Origin: Planctomycetota bacterium
GTDB lineage: Bacteria; Planctomycetota; Phycisphaerae; Phycisphaerales; SM1A02
Assembly: GCA_024230295.1 (NCBI GenBank)
Contig: JAAERN010000166.1
Coordinates: 1 to 64,000, forward strand
DNA: 64,000 nt
Direction: 5' to 3'
This document shows positions 48,068 to 57,906 of the stretch, one piece after another (within the stretch, counting starts at the first letter, position 1; each line of letters opens with the position of its first letter). Made by a program: the position numbers and the translations under genes. Below the pieces are notes generated by a model that was not told where the DNA came from, did no database searches, and saw only the letters and a list, made by a program, of their open reading frames with translations.

Positions 48068-49800
48068 GTGATCAGCGAAAACTCGCAGCACAATTCGATC
48101 AACTCGCAGCGCTCATGGAAATTACCGGTGCCAACGCGTTCCGAGTGAATGCGGCGAAACGCGTCTCTCGCGTTCTTCAGGAGTTCGAGGGAAATCTTCG
48201 CGAACTTGCCGAAAGTCCGGGGGGGCTCGAGGCAATGGACGGCATTGGAAAGGGAAGCGCCGAGCGCATTCGCGAGTGGTGCAAGACGGGGCGTCTGGCA
48301 GAACGGGACCGTATTGCTGCCGACGTCCCCGACGGTCTCATCGGCCTACTCGATATTTCGGGTCTTGGACCAAAGACAGTCGGCCGCCTGTGGCGTGAAG
48401 CGGATGTCACTGACAGGGCCACCCTGCGTGGCGCGATCAACGACGGACGGCTCGCCTCACTTCCCCGCATGGGTGCCAAGACGATTGCGAACATCTCGGA
48501 CTCGCTCGACTTCGCGGAAAAAGCAGCCGAGCGAACACCTCTCGGTGCCGCGCTGCCGCTGGCGGAGCGGCTGTGCACCGAACTGGCCGACGTACCGGGA
48601 ACCGACCGAATTGTGTGGGCAGGATCACTTCGACGCGGCTGCGAAACGATCGGAGACATCGATCTGTTGGCGATCTCCACAGACCCCGCCAGCCTCGTCC
48701 GGGCATTCACTGAGCAACCGGGCGTAACCAAGGTGCTTGCGGCGGGCGATACAAAAGCATCCGTACGGCTGGACGATCGAATTCAAATCGACCTACGAAT
48801 CGTCCCCGACCATGGGTTCGGGGCCGCCTGGTTGTACTTCACCGGGTCCAAGGAACACAACGTCGAACTCCGACACCGCGCGCAGCAACGAACGCTGCGG
48901 CTCAATGAGTACGGGCTCTTCGAGGATGACGGCGAGCAGACCCCCCCGCAGGATCGCGGCGTGCCGCCACTCGCTGCCGAGTGCGAAACCGATATTTACA
49001 CAGCGCTTGAGTTGCCTTGGCGACCGCCAGAATTACGGGAGTCCCGAGACGACATCTGTGATCAGCCTCCCGAACTCATCACAATTGACTGCATTCGCCG
49101 CGATCTGCACACCCATACGACCGCAAGCGACGGGCATCTGTCCATCCGCAAAATGGCCGATGAAGCGATTCGGCGCGGGTATGACGCGCTCGCCATCACG
49201 GACCATTCTAGATCGAGTGTTCAAGCCAATGGGCTCGATGTCGAACGATTGATCGCCCATATCGAAGCGATACGCGAGATCGACGCGGCGCTGCCGAACC
49301 TGACGTTGCTCGCCGGATCAGAGGTTGACATTCACGCAGATGGAAGCCTTGACTATGACGACGAGATACTCGCATTGCTGGACATTGTCGTTGCATCTCC
49401 GCACGTTGCCCTCAAACAGTCGCCCGATGCGGCAACAGCGCGGCTCGTACGAGCCGCGTCCCACCCACTGGTCCACATCATCGGGCATCCGACGGGTCGA
49501 ATGATCGGTCGCCGGCCGGGGCTCGAACCGGACATGCACGCCGTCTGCGAGGCTGCTGCCGAGCACAGCACTGCGTTGGAGATCAACGCCAACCCGAAGC
49601 GGCTAGACCTGCGGGACCGTCATGTCCGACTTGCACTTGAATCTGATGCCCTGATCTCAATAAATACTGATGCCCACCAAGCGGCGCACTTTGACTTCCT
49701 CCAATACGGCGTGCTCACGGGGCGGCGAGGCGGCTTGACCGCCGAGACGTGTATCAACGCGTGGTCGCTGGAACGCCTGCAAGCGTGGCTCGCCCGATAG
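48064..49800 (+). CDS. polX: Family X DNA polymerase/3'-5' exonuclease PolX
   Basis: A 578-residue protein of standard bacterial PolX length (about 570). Helix-hairpin-helix motifs lie near residues 55-145 (MDGIGKGSAERIREW and ISGLGPKTVGRLW). The nucleotidyltransferase site is in GSLRRGCETIGDIDLLA with the two metal-binding aspartates. The PHP exonuclease domain begins at about 350 with DLHTHTTASDGH and continues with ITDHS, GSEVDIH and NTDAH metal ligands. It fills short gaps in base excision repair. Start chosen at the ATGA overlap with recG. Confidence 0.95.
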   Translation: MSDQRKLAAQFDQLAALMEITGANAFRVNAAKRVSRVLQEFEGNLRELAESPGGLEAMDGIGKGSAERIREWCKTGRLAERDRIAADVPDGLIGLLDISGLGPKTVGRLWREADVTDRATLRGAINDGRLASLPRMGAKTIANISDSLDFAEKAAERTPLGAALPLAERLCTELADVPGTDRIVWAGSLRRGCETIGDIDLLAISTDPASLVRAFTEQPGVTKVLAAGDTKASVRLDDRIQIDLRIVPDHGFGAAWLYFTGSKEHNVELRHRAQQRTLRLNEYGLFEDDGEQTPPQDRGVPPLAAECETDIYTALELPWRPPELRESRDDICDQPPELITIDCIRRDLHTHTTASDGHLSIRKMADEAIRRGYDALAITDHSRSSVQANGLDVERLIAHIEAIREIDAALPNLTLLAGSEVDIHADGSLDYDDEILALLDIVVASPHVALKQSPDAATARLVRAASHPLVHIIGHPTGRMIGRRPGLEPDMHAVCEAAAEHSTALEINANPKRLDLRDRHVRLALESDALISINTDAHQAAHFDFLQYGVLTGRRGGLTAETCINAWSLERLQAWLAR

Positions 49801-49846
49801 AAGTCGGCTCGACCCGAAGCCGCCATTGAGATACCCTTCACGGCTC

Positions 49847-51307
49847 ATGTTCGATACGCTCACCGATCGCCTGACCGGTGCCGTCCGCCGCCTCTCGGGG
49901 CAGGGACGCATCACTGAATCCAATATCCGCGAGACCATGGACGAAGTCCGGACCGCGCTTCTGGATGCAGACGTCAATCTGGAAGTCGTCGACACATTCT
50001 GTGATGAAGTACGCCAAGAAGCACTTGGCGAAGAGGTCCTCCGCAGCCTTCGCCCGGGCGAACAGATGGTGGAGATCGTTCATCGCCGACTTGTCGAATT
50101 GATGGGCCCGGTCGACGAACATCTGGTTGCTGCTGATCCCGGCCCCACTGTCATCATGGTCTGCGGGCTTCAGGGCACGGGCAAGACCACGACCTGCGCC
50201 AAACTGGCTGCTTGGCTTCGCCGCAATGGCCGAAGCGTTCTGGTGTGCGCCGCAGATTTGCAGCGGCCCGCTGCAGTCGAACAGTTGCGCATCGGTGTAG
50301 AGAAGGTGGCGGAATCCGGCAAAGGGCAAGCCCGTGTCGGGTTCTACGGCGAGCCTGATAAGTGCGCCGCTTATGGCGAAGCCGTCGGTGTGGCCGTCGA
50401 GGTCTGCCAGCGGGCCGTCAAGCATGCTCGATCTGAACGATATGACGTGCTCCTCGTAGATACCGCGGGGCGACTCCATATCGACGAGCCGCTCATGAAG
50501 GAACTGCGGGGCGTGCAATTCGCGACGCAGCCGCATCACATACTGCTCGTTGTCGACGCGATGGCGGGACAGGATGCCGTTCGTTCCGCGGCAGCATTCA
50601 ACGAACAACTCCAAATTGATGGCGTCATCCTTACGAAACTGGACAGTGATACCCGTGGCGGCGGAGCGTTGTCGGTCAAACATGTCACAGGAGTACCGAT
50701 CCGATTCATCGGTACTGGAGAACGCTTCGAAGATCTCGAACCATTCCACCCGGAACGAATGGCGGGGCGAATCCTTGGGATGGGCGACGTCGTATCGCTT
50801 GCCGAGCGAGCCCGGGAAGAAGTGGATGAAGACGAGGCCGAAGCGCTTGCGGAGAAAATGGCTAAGGGCCAGTTCACGATGGACGACTTCCTCAAGCAAC
50901 TTCGCTCGCTCAGACGCATGGGCAACATGAAGCAACTGCTCGGAATGCTCCCGGGAGTCGGCCGCATGCTCAAGAATGTAGATCTTGACGACGGACAGTT
51001 CGATCGTATTGAGGCGATGGCTGGATCCATGACTTCCGATGAGCGAACCGACGTGTCGATCATGAATAAGTCGCGGATACGACGAGTCTCACGCGGCTCA
51101 GGAACCAGCGGACCTGAAGTGAACAAACTCCTCAAGCAGTTCGACATGGTCCGCAAGATGTCACAGCAGATGGCAGGCATGGGTGGGCGCATGCAGGCCG
51201 CCAAGGCAATGTCGAGCGGTGCCATGCCAGACCTGGCTGCTATGGGGCGTGGGTCGACGAAGACCAAGTCAGCAAAGACGGGCTTCAAACGCCGAAAACG
51301 CAAGTAA
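49847..51307 (+). CDS. ffh: Signal recognition particle GTPase Ffh
   Basis: A 486-residue SRP54 protein that targets membrane proteins to the Sec translocon. The NG domain has G1 GLQGTGKTTTC, the DLQRPAAVEQL segment, G3 DTAGR and the TKLDSDTRGGGAL guanine-binding segment. The methionine-rich M domain follows from about residue 325 with KQLRSLRRMGNMKQLLGMLPG and the RNA-binding SKSRIRR-like stretch (here NKSRIRRVSRGSGTS). It ends with a basic tail. The ATG at 49847 gives the canonical N-terminus MFDTLTDRL. One base separates its stop from the convergent next gene. Confidence 0.96.
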   Translation: MFDTLTDRLTGAVRRLSGQGRITESNIRETMDEVRTALLDADVNLEVVDTFCDEVRQEALGEEVLRSLRPGEQMVEIVHRRLVELMGPVDEHLVAADPGPTVIMVCGLQGTGKTTTCAKLAAWLRRNGRSVLVCAADLQRPAAVEQLRIGVEKVAESGKGQARVGFYGEPDKCAAYGEAVGVAVEVCQRAVKHARSERYDVLLVDTAGRLHIDEPLMKELRGVQFATQPHHILLVVDAMAGQDAVRSAAAFNEQLQIDGVILTKLDSDTRGGGALSVKHVTGVPIRFIGTGERFEDLEPFHPERMAGRILGMGDVVSLAERAREEVDEDEAEALAEKMAKGQFTMDDFLKQLRSLRRMGNMKQLLGMLPGVGRMLKNVDLDDGQFDRIEAMAGSMTSDERTDVSIMNKSRIRRVSRGSGTSGPEVNKLLKQFDMVRKMSQQMAGMGGRMQAAKAMSSGAMPDLAAMGRGSTKTKSAKTGFKRRKRK

Positions 51308-51308
51308 C

Positions 51309-52592
51309 TCACTCGGAGGTATCGGCCCTCGGCCTCAGGGCGAGTTCCCGCAGTTTGGGGATGATCAAATCCGAGAGCAGGATCTTGCCGCATGCAGCGA
51401 TCGGAATCGCCAGCAGCATGCCATAGGCGCCCATGACCGAACCGCCAGCGAGCACAGCCACAAAGATCGTCACCGGATCAAGATTGGTCGCCTTGCCAGC
51501 AACCAACGGGGTGAGCACCCAACCGTCGAGCGCGTTCACGATGGCGAACACGACCGTCGGCCAGAGAAGCACCCCCCACCAAACCATCCGCTGCGCTTCT
51601 GGAAGATCGAGTTCAGCAATCGCGAGAAGCAAAATGGCGACAGGGATACCGACAAGCCCGAGGAATGGCACCAAACTGAACGCTCCCACGATGATCGAGA
51701 GCAGGATGGCATAAGGGACACCGATGACTGCCCAGCCAACTGCATACAGCACCGCCATGATCAAGGCGATCACGATGCGGCCGCGAACAAAGCCAGCCAC
51801 AGCTCCGTCCATCCGCTCAAGGAGCGGAACGATTGTTGGTCGATGGGTTTCGGGCAGCAGGCTATTGCAGAATTTGACTATTCCCGGCCAATGCAAACTG
51901 AAGAAGAAGAAGTAGAACGGAATGAGGAAGGCGAGCATGCCGATCGCAATCGCCTTACCGACAACTGCCCAAGCCACGCGGCCGGTTGTTCCGGCGATCC
52001 CGAGAAGGTCAACGGACGAATTCTTGGCGGCGTCGACAAGAACAGATGAGGCCACATGCGAATCCTTTGTCTCGCTGCTGTGAGCCGCCTTGGCGTCAGC
52101 ATCTATTTCTTGCGGCGTCCCGGCAGAAGCCTGAGCCGACTCTGTGGAATCATCTGACTCCGGCAGAAACAGGATGACTTCCATCACACTCTGTTGATAC
52201 TCCGGCGGAACATACTCTCCCACCAGACGCGTCAACCGCGTTCGTATCAATCCGCTTTGTACGTCATTAACGACCCCGGCGGCCTGAGAAACAACCCGAG
52301 GAACAAGCAGGCCGAGACCAATGACGAGTATCACGGTGATAATCGTCAGGAGCCAAGACACAGCTCCAAGACGCCCGAAGGGAATCCACCTTGCCTTGGC
52401 CGTCCATGCGATGAGCGGCTCAAACAGGTAAGCCAGCAGAAGCGCGACGAGAAGCGGCACCGTCACATCCCGCATGGCGTAGCCCAGCCAGAACAAGGAT
52501 GCGACAACAAACGCCGCAAGTACATCACGGATACCCCGAATCTCCCAAAGGTGCAGATCTCTTGTTGGTCGCGGCGGCCTTCCTTGGCTCAT
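51309..52592 (-). CDS. AI-2E/PerM family membrane transporter
   Basis: A 427-residue polytopic protein of the AI-2E exporter-like (PerM/YdiK/TqsA) superfamily. The N-terminal helices precede LLALLLAYLFEPLIAW, and the C-terminal half carries IGVPYAILLSIIVGAFSLVPFLG and LAGGSVMGAYGMLLAIPIAA, the usual family patterns. An acidic Ser/Ala-rich soluble insertion (about residues 150-200) interrupts the first part. Substrates of this family vary (signalling molecules or ions), and none can be inferred here. A 28-bp gap separates it from the upstream Minf_1886 gene. Confidence 0.85.
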   Translation of the reverse strand: MSQGRPPRPTRDLHLWEIRGIRDVLAAFVVASLFWLGYAMRDVTVPLLVALLLAYLFEPLIAWTAKARWIPFGRLGAVSWLLTIITVILVIGLGLLVPRVVSQAAGVVNDVQSGLIRTRLTRLVGEYVPPEYQQSVMEVILFLPESDDSTESAQASAGTPQEIDADAKAAHSSETKDSHVASSVLVDAAKNSSVDLLGIAGTTGRVAWAVVGKAIAIGMLAFLIPFYFFFFSLHWPGIVKFCNSLLPETHRPTIVPLLERMDGAVAGFVRGRIVIALIMAVLYAVGWAVIGVPYAILLSIIVGAFSLVPFLGLVGIPVAILLLAIAELDLPEAQRMVWWGVLLWPTVVFAIVNALDGWVLTPLVAGKATNLDPVTIFVAVLAGGSVMGAYGMLLAIPIAACGKILLSDLIIPKLRELALRPRADTSE

Positions 52593-52620
52593 GCGACATC
52601 TCCTCTGTCACAAGGGCGAA

Positions 52621-53034
52621 TCACCCGGGCTGGGGCGTTCCAATACGTGACTCGATATCTCTTGGATCGAAAGCCTCGCGAAAGTCAAACACATTGGTAA
52701 AGTCATCGATCGTGTCGTCAGGCTGTTCCGAAAAGCAGCCCGCTTGAATCATCGTATAGACGATCCGGCCAAAGTCCTCAGTGCGATAGATCCGCCAGCA
52801 CTCGAGCACAGTGCGGGCCATCAAACCGTAGCGCTGAATGGCGAAGTCGCGAAGCCCCATGCATAGTTCCTGACCAGACACATGCCGATCTAAGGCATAC
52901 GGATCGCCACCTTCAACATGGACCTGATTCGAGGTGTAGGTCAGGCCCTCCCGTACAAACTCAAACGCCTCAACCGGATACGGCCCGGCATTGAGAAAGC
53001 AGCGAACGTGCTCGTGTGTAAATGTATCGCTCAT
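52621..53034 (-). CDS. Minf_1886 family protein
   Basis: A 137-residue cytoplasmic protein that fits the conserved Minf_1886 family found mainly in Planctomycetes and Verrucomicrobia. Typical phrases are YPVEAFEFVREGLTYT, the HVSGQELCMGLRDFAIQRYG centre, and WRIYRTEDFGRIVYTMI followed by DDFTNVFDFREAF. No enzymatic motif is visible and the function of the family is unknown. It is upstream of the AI-2E-type gene in the same direction and helps to place the organism taxonomically. Confidence 0.85.
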   Translation of the reverse strand: MSDTFTHEHVRCFLNAGPYPVEAFEFVREGLTYTSNQVHVEGGDPYALDRHVSGQELCMGLRDFAIQRYGLMARTVLECWRIYRTEDFGRIVYTMIQAGCFSEQPDDTIDDFTNVFDFREAFDPRDIESRIGTPQPG

Positions 53035-53299
53035 GGGAAGTCAGGTTCCTACCAGCCAACACACCCCGCATCAGGGATGTTCCCGACTGAGGCCACGATG
53101 ATATCGGGCGTTCCCGAGAATAGCCGTGACAAGTTTCCCATTTTGAACGCCTGAGCCGCATTCAGAGGATCTGAGCCCCAATCAAGGGCTGACAAGCCTG
53201 CTCCAAGAAACCGACAGTAGAACCCAAAGATGGTGGCTGGAGGCCGCAACAGTGCAACAGTAAGGGGTATCCCGCCAATTCTGGTATCAACTCAGCGCC

Positions 53300-54688
53300 T
53301 CACGGGGACGCCATGCCGCTCAAGACCTGCAGCAGGTCATAGACATCGACCTGGCCATCGTCAGTCACATCTGGAAGAGCCCAGTGGCTCTGGCTCCCCC
53401 AGTTGCTCAGCACCAAGAGAAGGTCTGCAGCGTCACTCGCTCCATCGAAGTTGATATCCGCAATGTCGGCCGCACACCCAGTTTCCACAGTGGACTCGCA
53501 GCCCGATTCACACATGATCCAACTCTCCGGGGCACTTGGTTGTGGGCAGAGATGCGTGCTGTACATCATGACCTCGAGCGTGCCTTCAAGCATGATGTGC
53601 GCCTGTGTGGGACCGCTGTTGTCTACAAACCGACAATCGTTAATCTGGGACCCCGGCGTAAAGCCGTCTGGTGGAGGCGCGGTAGCTTCACGCACATACA
53701 CAGCACCGCCTCCCCCCGCGAAGGCTGAGTTGTTTCGGAGACTGCAGTTAATCAGATCAAACCTACTGCCCTCCACAAGAATGGCACCCCCGTGGTAGGC
53801 CGCTGTATTGGCAGACAGCCGAGATTCGTAGATTAGGATCTCGCAATCGACGGCCTGAATCACACCGCCATTTGCTGACGAAACACCGTTTGTGAACTCA
53901 CAATGAGAAATATCAACCAGACTGCTGGACGCAGAAATCGAACCAGCATTCGTTGCGTGGCATCCGTCAAATCTGCAATTCGTGATGTCAAACTCTACGC
54001 CTTGCACTCGAATGGCACCACCATCACGGGGCTCCCCAGAAGAGGCGTTGCCAGCACGACAGTTGATGAACTCACACTCTAAAATCGAGATATCGAAACC
54101 AGGTGACTTGGTGCTATCAGCCCAAGCCACAATGGCTGCCCCGTCTGTGGGCCAGACCAGTGAACCAAGTGGATCCGTTGGATTTGGTTCGGCTGTAGAA
54201 AATTGAATCCCCCTGATATCGACCGTCAAACAGCCACCATCGAGATCAGCAGACGATAAGGCGAGAATCGGACCAGGACCAAACACAGTGGCCTGTCGCC
54301 ACACAGGAGAACACCCGGGGGCTGACTGAATTGAGAGTCCATTGGCGTAACTTCCGTCCGTCATCACCACGACATTCTCGCGATACACCCCATCACCCAA
54401 CTCGACATGCGATGGCCAAATAGCGAGGCTGGCATCGACCGCAGCCTGAATCGTTGAATAGGTCCCCAGCACAACCCGAGCAGAGGACCAGCCTTCTTCA
54501 AACGAACCGGAGTACTCATATATCACTACTTCAGCGTCCAGACCCGATGAAGGAATTCCCTCGAGAGGCGGACTGGCCCCATGATTGCCTCCAGGGGCGG
54601 CAATGGCTGAATCTGTAATGGACCCAGCAGTCAACATGAGTGCCATCGTCGAGCCAGTTGCCAGCAGCCTGTGGGTGGTCTTCATCAT
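53300..54688 (-). CDS. Secreted right-handed beta-helix protein with dockerin-like tail
   Basis: A 462-residue exported protein. The signal sequence runs to about residue 30 (cleavage near ALMLTAGSITDSAIA). The middle is a Ser/Gly/Asn-rich repeat array of parallel beta-helix type, with coils such as FDISILECEFINC, FDITNCRFDGCHA, VDISHCEFTNGV and FDLINCSLRNNSA. At the C-terminus two F-hand loops, DINFDGASDAADLLLVLSNW and DVTDDGQVDVYDLLQVLSGM, form a dockerin type I-like domain. The start at 54688 has GGAGAAGGG shortly upstream and two adjacent ATGs. Likely a surface polysaccharide-binding or anchoring protein; enzyme activity is not apparent. Confidence 0.8.
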   Translation of the reverse strand: MMKTTHRLLATGSTMALMLTAGSITDSAIAAPGGNHGASPPLEGIPSSGLDAEVVIYEYSGSFEEGWSSARVVLGTYSTIQAAVDASLAIWPSHVELGDGVYRENVVVMTDGSYANGLSIQSAPGCSPVWRQATVFGPGPILALSSADLDGGCLTVDIRGIQFSTAEPNPTDPLGSLVWPTDGAAIVAWADSTKSPGFDISILECEFINCRAGNASSGEPRDGGAIRVQGVEFDITNCRFDGCHATNAGSISASSSLVDISHCEFTNGVSSANGGVIQAVDCEILIYESRLSANTAAYHGGAILVEGSRFDLINCSLRNNSAFAGGGGAVYVREATAPPPDGFTPGSQINDCRFVDNSGPTQAHIMLEGTLEVMMYSTHLCPQPSAPESWIMCESGCESTVETGCAADIADINFDGASDAADLLLVLSNWGSQSHWALPDVTDDGQVDVYDLLQVLSGMASP

Positions 54689-54772
54689 TGCCCTTCTCCG
54701 CATTCGTGTCATTAGATGCAGTTTCGAGACCTCAGAACTGAAATGAGGCCTCACCGAAGGTGGATATGCGGC

Positions 54773-56092
54773 TCAATACGCTGTGTGTGTTGCTGAAAGG
54801 ATTATTGGCGATATCACCCACGACGGGGGTTCGTTGTGAGTGAGCGCATCGGCCAGCATCCGCTCAGGCGTCGTCCCGCTGGCCCTCACGGCCATGAGGC
54901 CTGCAACTGAAGGGCCCAGTGAAACAGCACAACGAGGGATCGCCAAAGCATCTGCCCCAGCAATCGTTGCCATATCAAGCAGAATCATCGGATCCAAACC
55001 ATCACGGCGATACAGCAACCGCATTTCATCAAGCACGCTGATTCGATTTGGGGTGTCAAGACACAGCAACGAGTCAGTTCCCAGGCACACTGTGGCGCCT
55101 GCATCACGAAGTGCACGCCACGGGTGCACTTCAATTTCTGGCGGCGCGTGACCAAAAGATGCGCTCGCCCGGGGGCAGTACACCAGTCGAATATTCGCCA
55201 TGAGTTCCGGATCCATGTCGGCGGGATTCATGTAATTCATGTGCGCACACAACACCGCAGCACCATGCATTGAGTTCAGCACTGCCGTCAATGGCGATTG
55301 AGACTCTCTCACACGTTGGTCGCTTGAATCATCACCCCACGGAATCTGAATTTCATCATTCCACACACCGATGTCATGTTCGAGCATGTCTCGAAGCGGT
55401 CCAACGCCCCGCTTCAAAAATTCCGCCTCAAGTCGAGTCTCTGCAAGATGCGTGGACAGCTGGCGACCGGTCGCGGCCGCGGCGGCATAGACATCAGGAC
55501 CACAAGAATATGGAGCGTGCGGTGACACACCAACACGAATACCGCTCGCATCAACTGGCCATGCTGCCAATTGGGAATACATCGCTTCAACGGCTCGCCG
55601 CTGCCCGCTGCCTATTCCGAAGTACTCGACAAAGGCTGTCCCCCGCAGCGGGCTCAACCGAAGTTCCTCTATCGAGGCCGCGGGAGGCTGCCCCGCGATA
55701 TCACCGATGCATGTGGTTCCCCCTGCAAGTGACAATTGGATGCCACGCCGAACAGCATGACGGGTGTCCTCCTCCGAAGCAGCCGCCCGCAACGTCCGAA
55801 CCCGACCGACCCACGCTCGATAATCGTCTCCCGCTGGCGGCCACGGTCCTGGACCGCTGAGATCAAGGTGGCAGTGGGCATTGACCAGACCGGGCATCAG
55901 GAGGTCTGAGGTGTGGTCGATGATCTTCGCGTCCGCGACCTCGCCCACAGATTCCGGCGAACCTGCAGTAATCACGCGACCGAACTCAACCAGCACAACC
56001 CCCGGCGAAGCAACTGTTCCCGCGGCGTCGAGAAGACCGCCTGCGCGGATCAATTGGAGCTTGTGGACAGGTTCTCCACAGGTTGCCGTCAT
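54773..56092 (-). CDS. Amidohydrolase, TRZ/ATZ deaminase type
   Basis: A 439-residue TIM-barrel metal hydrolase. The metal-binding H-x-H is in NAHCHLDLSG (H73, H75), the third histidine is in THLAET, and the catalytic aspartate is in LGTDSLLC. A small beta domain flanks the barrel at both ends, as in MTA/SAH and atrazine-type deaminases. A deaminase acting on adenosine derivatives such as S-adenosylhomocysteine or aminofutalosine is the best guess, but the substrate is not certain. The start lies 132 bp from the divergent OmpA lipoprotein gene. Confidence 0.8.
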   Translation of the reverse strand: MTATCGEPVHKLQLIRAGGLLDAAGTVASPGVVLVEFGRVITAGSPESVGEVADAKIIDHTSDLLMPGLVNAHCHLDLSGPGPWPPAGDDYRAWVGRVRTLRAAASEEDTRHAVRRGIQLSLAGGTTCIGDIAGQPPAASIEELRLSPLRGTAFVEYFGIGSGQRRAVEAMYSQLAAWPVDASGIRVGVSPHAPYSCGPDVYAAAAATGRQLSTHLAETRLEAEFLKRGVGPLRDMLEHDIGVWNDEIQIPWGDDSSDQRVRESQSPLTAVLNSMHGAAVLCAHMNYMNPADMDPELMANIRLVYCPRASASFGHAPPEIEVHPWRALRDAGATVCLGTDSLLCLDTPNRISVLDEMRLLYRRDGLDPMILLDMATIAGADALAIPRCAVSLGPSVAGLMAVRASGTTPERMLADALTHNEPPSWVISPIILSATHTAY

Positions 56093-56224
56093 GTCGATCG
56101 GTTACTCCAACCTGCTGCCCAAACGGTCGATACACTGACTCCCGCTCCCACTCGGGAAGTCACTCAGGCGATCGCCCAAGTGCCCGAGAGAGCCTATCAC
56201 GATCACGCCTTTGGAGGGTTGTCC

Positions 56225-57049
56225 ATGTTCCATCGCCTGACGCTCGGCCTACTCACTGCCACCATGCTCACATCCGTCGGATGCGGCGAGCAAAGCAGCC
56301 GCAAGTACGAAGCCATGCAGAATGTCAATCGTTCGCTTGTCCAACAACTCAGCGATGCCGAACGAGGACGTGCTGAAATCGAGCAGACGCTTGTTCGACG
56401 AAATCAGGAACTGGACCAGTCCCGGCAGGAAATCGACCGCCTTCAGGGCGAGTATGACGATCTGAACAGCCGCTGGGACATGCTGGCCGAACGCAACGAC
56501 ACGCTGGCCCGCCACCTGACGGCGCTTGAGATCGGTCAACTTCCCGAAGACATGGAGACCGCTTTGGCAGCCATTGCCTCGAGCAATCCGGACCACATCT
56601 CGTTTGACCCGGATAGCGGCATGCTCCGTTTTTCCAGCGACCTGACCTTCGCAAGTGGATCTGATCAGCTTCGACCAGGGAGCGATGCACCTCTAGACGC
56701 CATCGCGCAAATCATCGCTTCTCCTACATCCGTCCCACTTGAAGTACTCGTTGTTGGTCACACCGATGACATCCCCGTGACTCATTCGCGGCAGGCCCAT
56801 CCGACGAACCTCCATCTGTCAGTCCACCGCGCCATTGCAGTTCGAAACGCACTGGTGAAGTCAGGCGTAGATGCGACGCAGGTTCGAGTGGCTGGCGACG
56901 GCGAGTTCCACCCGCTGGTCACCAATGCAACCGGTGGCACGGCAGAGAACCGACGCGTCGAGATCTATCTGGTCCCTGCAACGCAGACAGAAACCGTTGT
57001 CGAAGTCGACACCGCTGGAAGCGATGCCTACGACGAGCCCATGAAGTGA
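56225..57049 (+). CDS. OmpA-family lipoprotein with coiled-coil spacer
   Basis: A 274-residue lipoprotein with lipobox TSVGC. A Glu/Gln/Arg-rich coiled coil of about 80 residues follows (LSDAERGRAEIEQTLVRRNQ and onward), then an OmpA/MotB domain at about 135-255 with DLTFASGSDQLRPGSDAPLD, VVGHTDDIPV, LHLSVHRAIAVRNALV and TAENRRVEIYLVP. Its plan mirrors the lipoprotein at 42259. It should tether the outer membrane to peptidoglycan. Start chosen at the ATG that opens a normal lipoprotein signal; the open frame upstream is antisense to the amidohydrolase. It is 26 bp from the MlaE gene. Confidence 0.88.
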   Translation: MFHRLTLGLLTATMLTSVGCGEQSSRKYEAMQNVNRSLVQQLSDAERGRAEIEQTLVRRNQELDQSRQEIDRLQGEYDDLNSRWDMLAERNDTLARHLTALEIGQLPEDMETALAAIASSNPDHISFDPDSGMLRFSSDLTFASGSDQLRPGSDAPLDAIAQIIASPTSVPLEVLVVGHTDDIPVTHSRQAHPTNLHLSVHRAIAVRNALVKSGVDATQVRVAGDGEFHPLVTNATGGTAENRRVEIYLVPATQTETVVEVDTAGSDAYDEPMK

Positions 57050-57075
57050 AGCACTCGGACGTTCTCGCCTGAGCG

Positions 57076-57906
57076 ATGACTTCTTTCGGCATCCCGATAG
57101 CAGCTCGCCGCCTTCAGCAACCATTCGAAGCGGCTGGAAAGTTGACGCAGTTCTCCGGCCACATGGCTTGGGCCATGTTTGCGCAACCGAGCCGCTGGCT
57201 GCAGTGGCGAGTGCTCGCTCCTCTCATTGTCGAGATCGGGGTCATGAGCATTCCAGTGGTTGCCATCACCGGTGGCTTCATTGGGATGATTCTCGCGCTT
57301 GAGAGCTTCGTTCAGTTCCAAGCCTACGGCCTCGAGAACAGGCTCGGCATGATCATCAACGTCTCTGTAGTCAAGCAAATCGGGCCGGTCCTCGCTGCTG
57401 TCATGGTCGCGGGACGGGTCGGAGGAGCGATGACCGCCGAACTGGGCACAATGCGAGTCACCGAACAACTCGATGCTGTCAGATCGATGGGCGCCGATCC
57501 GATCGCTGTACTGGTCGTCCCCCGAGTCCTCGCCTGCATGGTCATGACGCCGATCCTTACGGTCTTCTCCGATCTGCTCGGCGTTGGCGGAGGCTGGCTC
57601 TTCACGGTCGTGTGGCACGGCGTCTCTGCGAGGGAGTACTGGGACAACACGGCTTGGTTCCTGACATGGTGGGAACCGGCGACGGGATTGATCAAAGCAG
57701 TCTTCTTCGGCCTGTGCATCGGGCTCATCGCGTGCTACAAGGGCTTCACATGCAAGCCCGGCGCAGCTGGCGTCGGCCGCGCCACGACCGAGTCCTTCGT
57801 ATCCTCATTCTTGGCCATCATCGTCATCAACCTCGCTCTGGCCGAATTCCTTCGCTCGTTCGGACGAATCGTGCTCGACATCGGCTTCAAGAGTCCCCTC
57901 TCATGA
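57076..57906 (+). CDS. MlaE-type ABC transporter permease
   Basis: A 276-residue permease of the MlaE/YrbE family with about five or six helices. The family core is plainly visible: GGFIGMILALESFVQFQAYG, then VAGRVGGAMTAELGTMRVTEQLDAVRSMG (shown in part) and GFTCKPGAAGVGRATTESFV near the C-terminus. It should form the membrane unit of a lipid transporter with the ATPase and MCE protein encoded at 38413-40190. It follows the OmpA lipoprotein gene and overlaps the next gene in an ATGA. Confidence 0.93.
   Translation: MTSFGIPIAARRLQQPFEAAGKLTQFSGHMAWAMFAQPSRWLQWRVLAPLIVEIGVMSIPVVAITGGFIGMILALESFVQFQAYGLENRLGMIINVSVVKQIGPVLAAVMVAGRVGGAMTAELGTMRVTEQLDAVRSMGADPIAVLVVPRVLACMVMTPILTVFSDLLGVGGGWLFTVVWHGVSAREYWDNTAWFLTWWEPATGLIKAVFFGLCIGLIACYKGFTCKPGAAGVGRATTESFVSSFLAIIVINLALAEFLRSFGRIVLDIGFKSPLS

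Noticed and set aside
53049-53249. 66-codon open frame on the - strand between the Minf_1886 and beta-helix genes
   Set aside because: The protein has an ordinary composition, but no start signal, motif or neighbour linkage was found. It was left out for lack of support, although it may be a small gene or a remnant.
55913-56224. Upstream extension of the OmpA lipoprotein frame
   Set aside because: It is antisense to the amidohydrolase N-terminus and would bury the lipoprotein signal; the ATG at 56225 is the better start.
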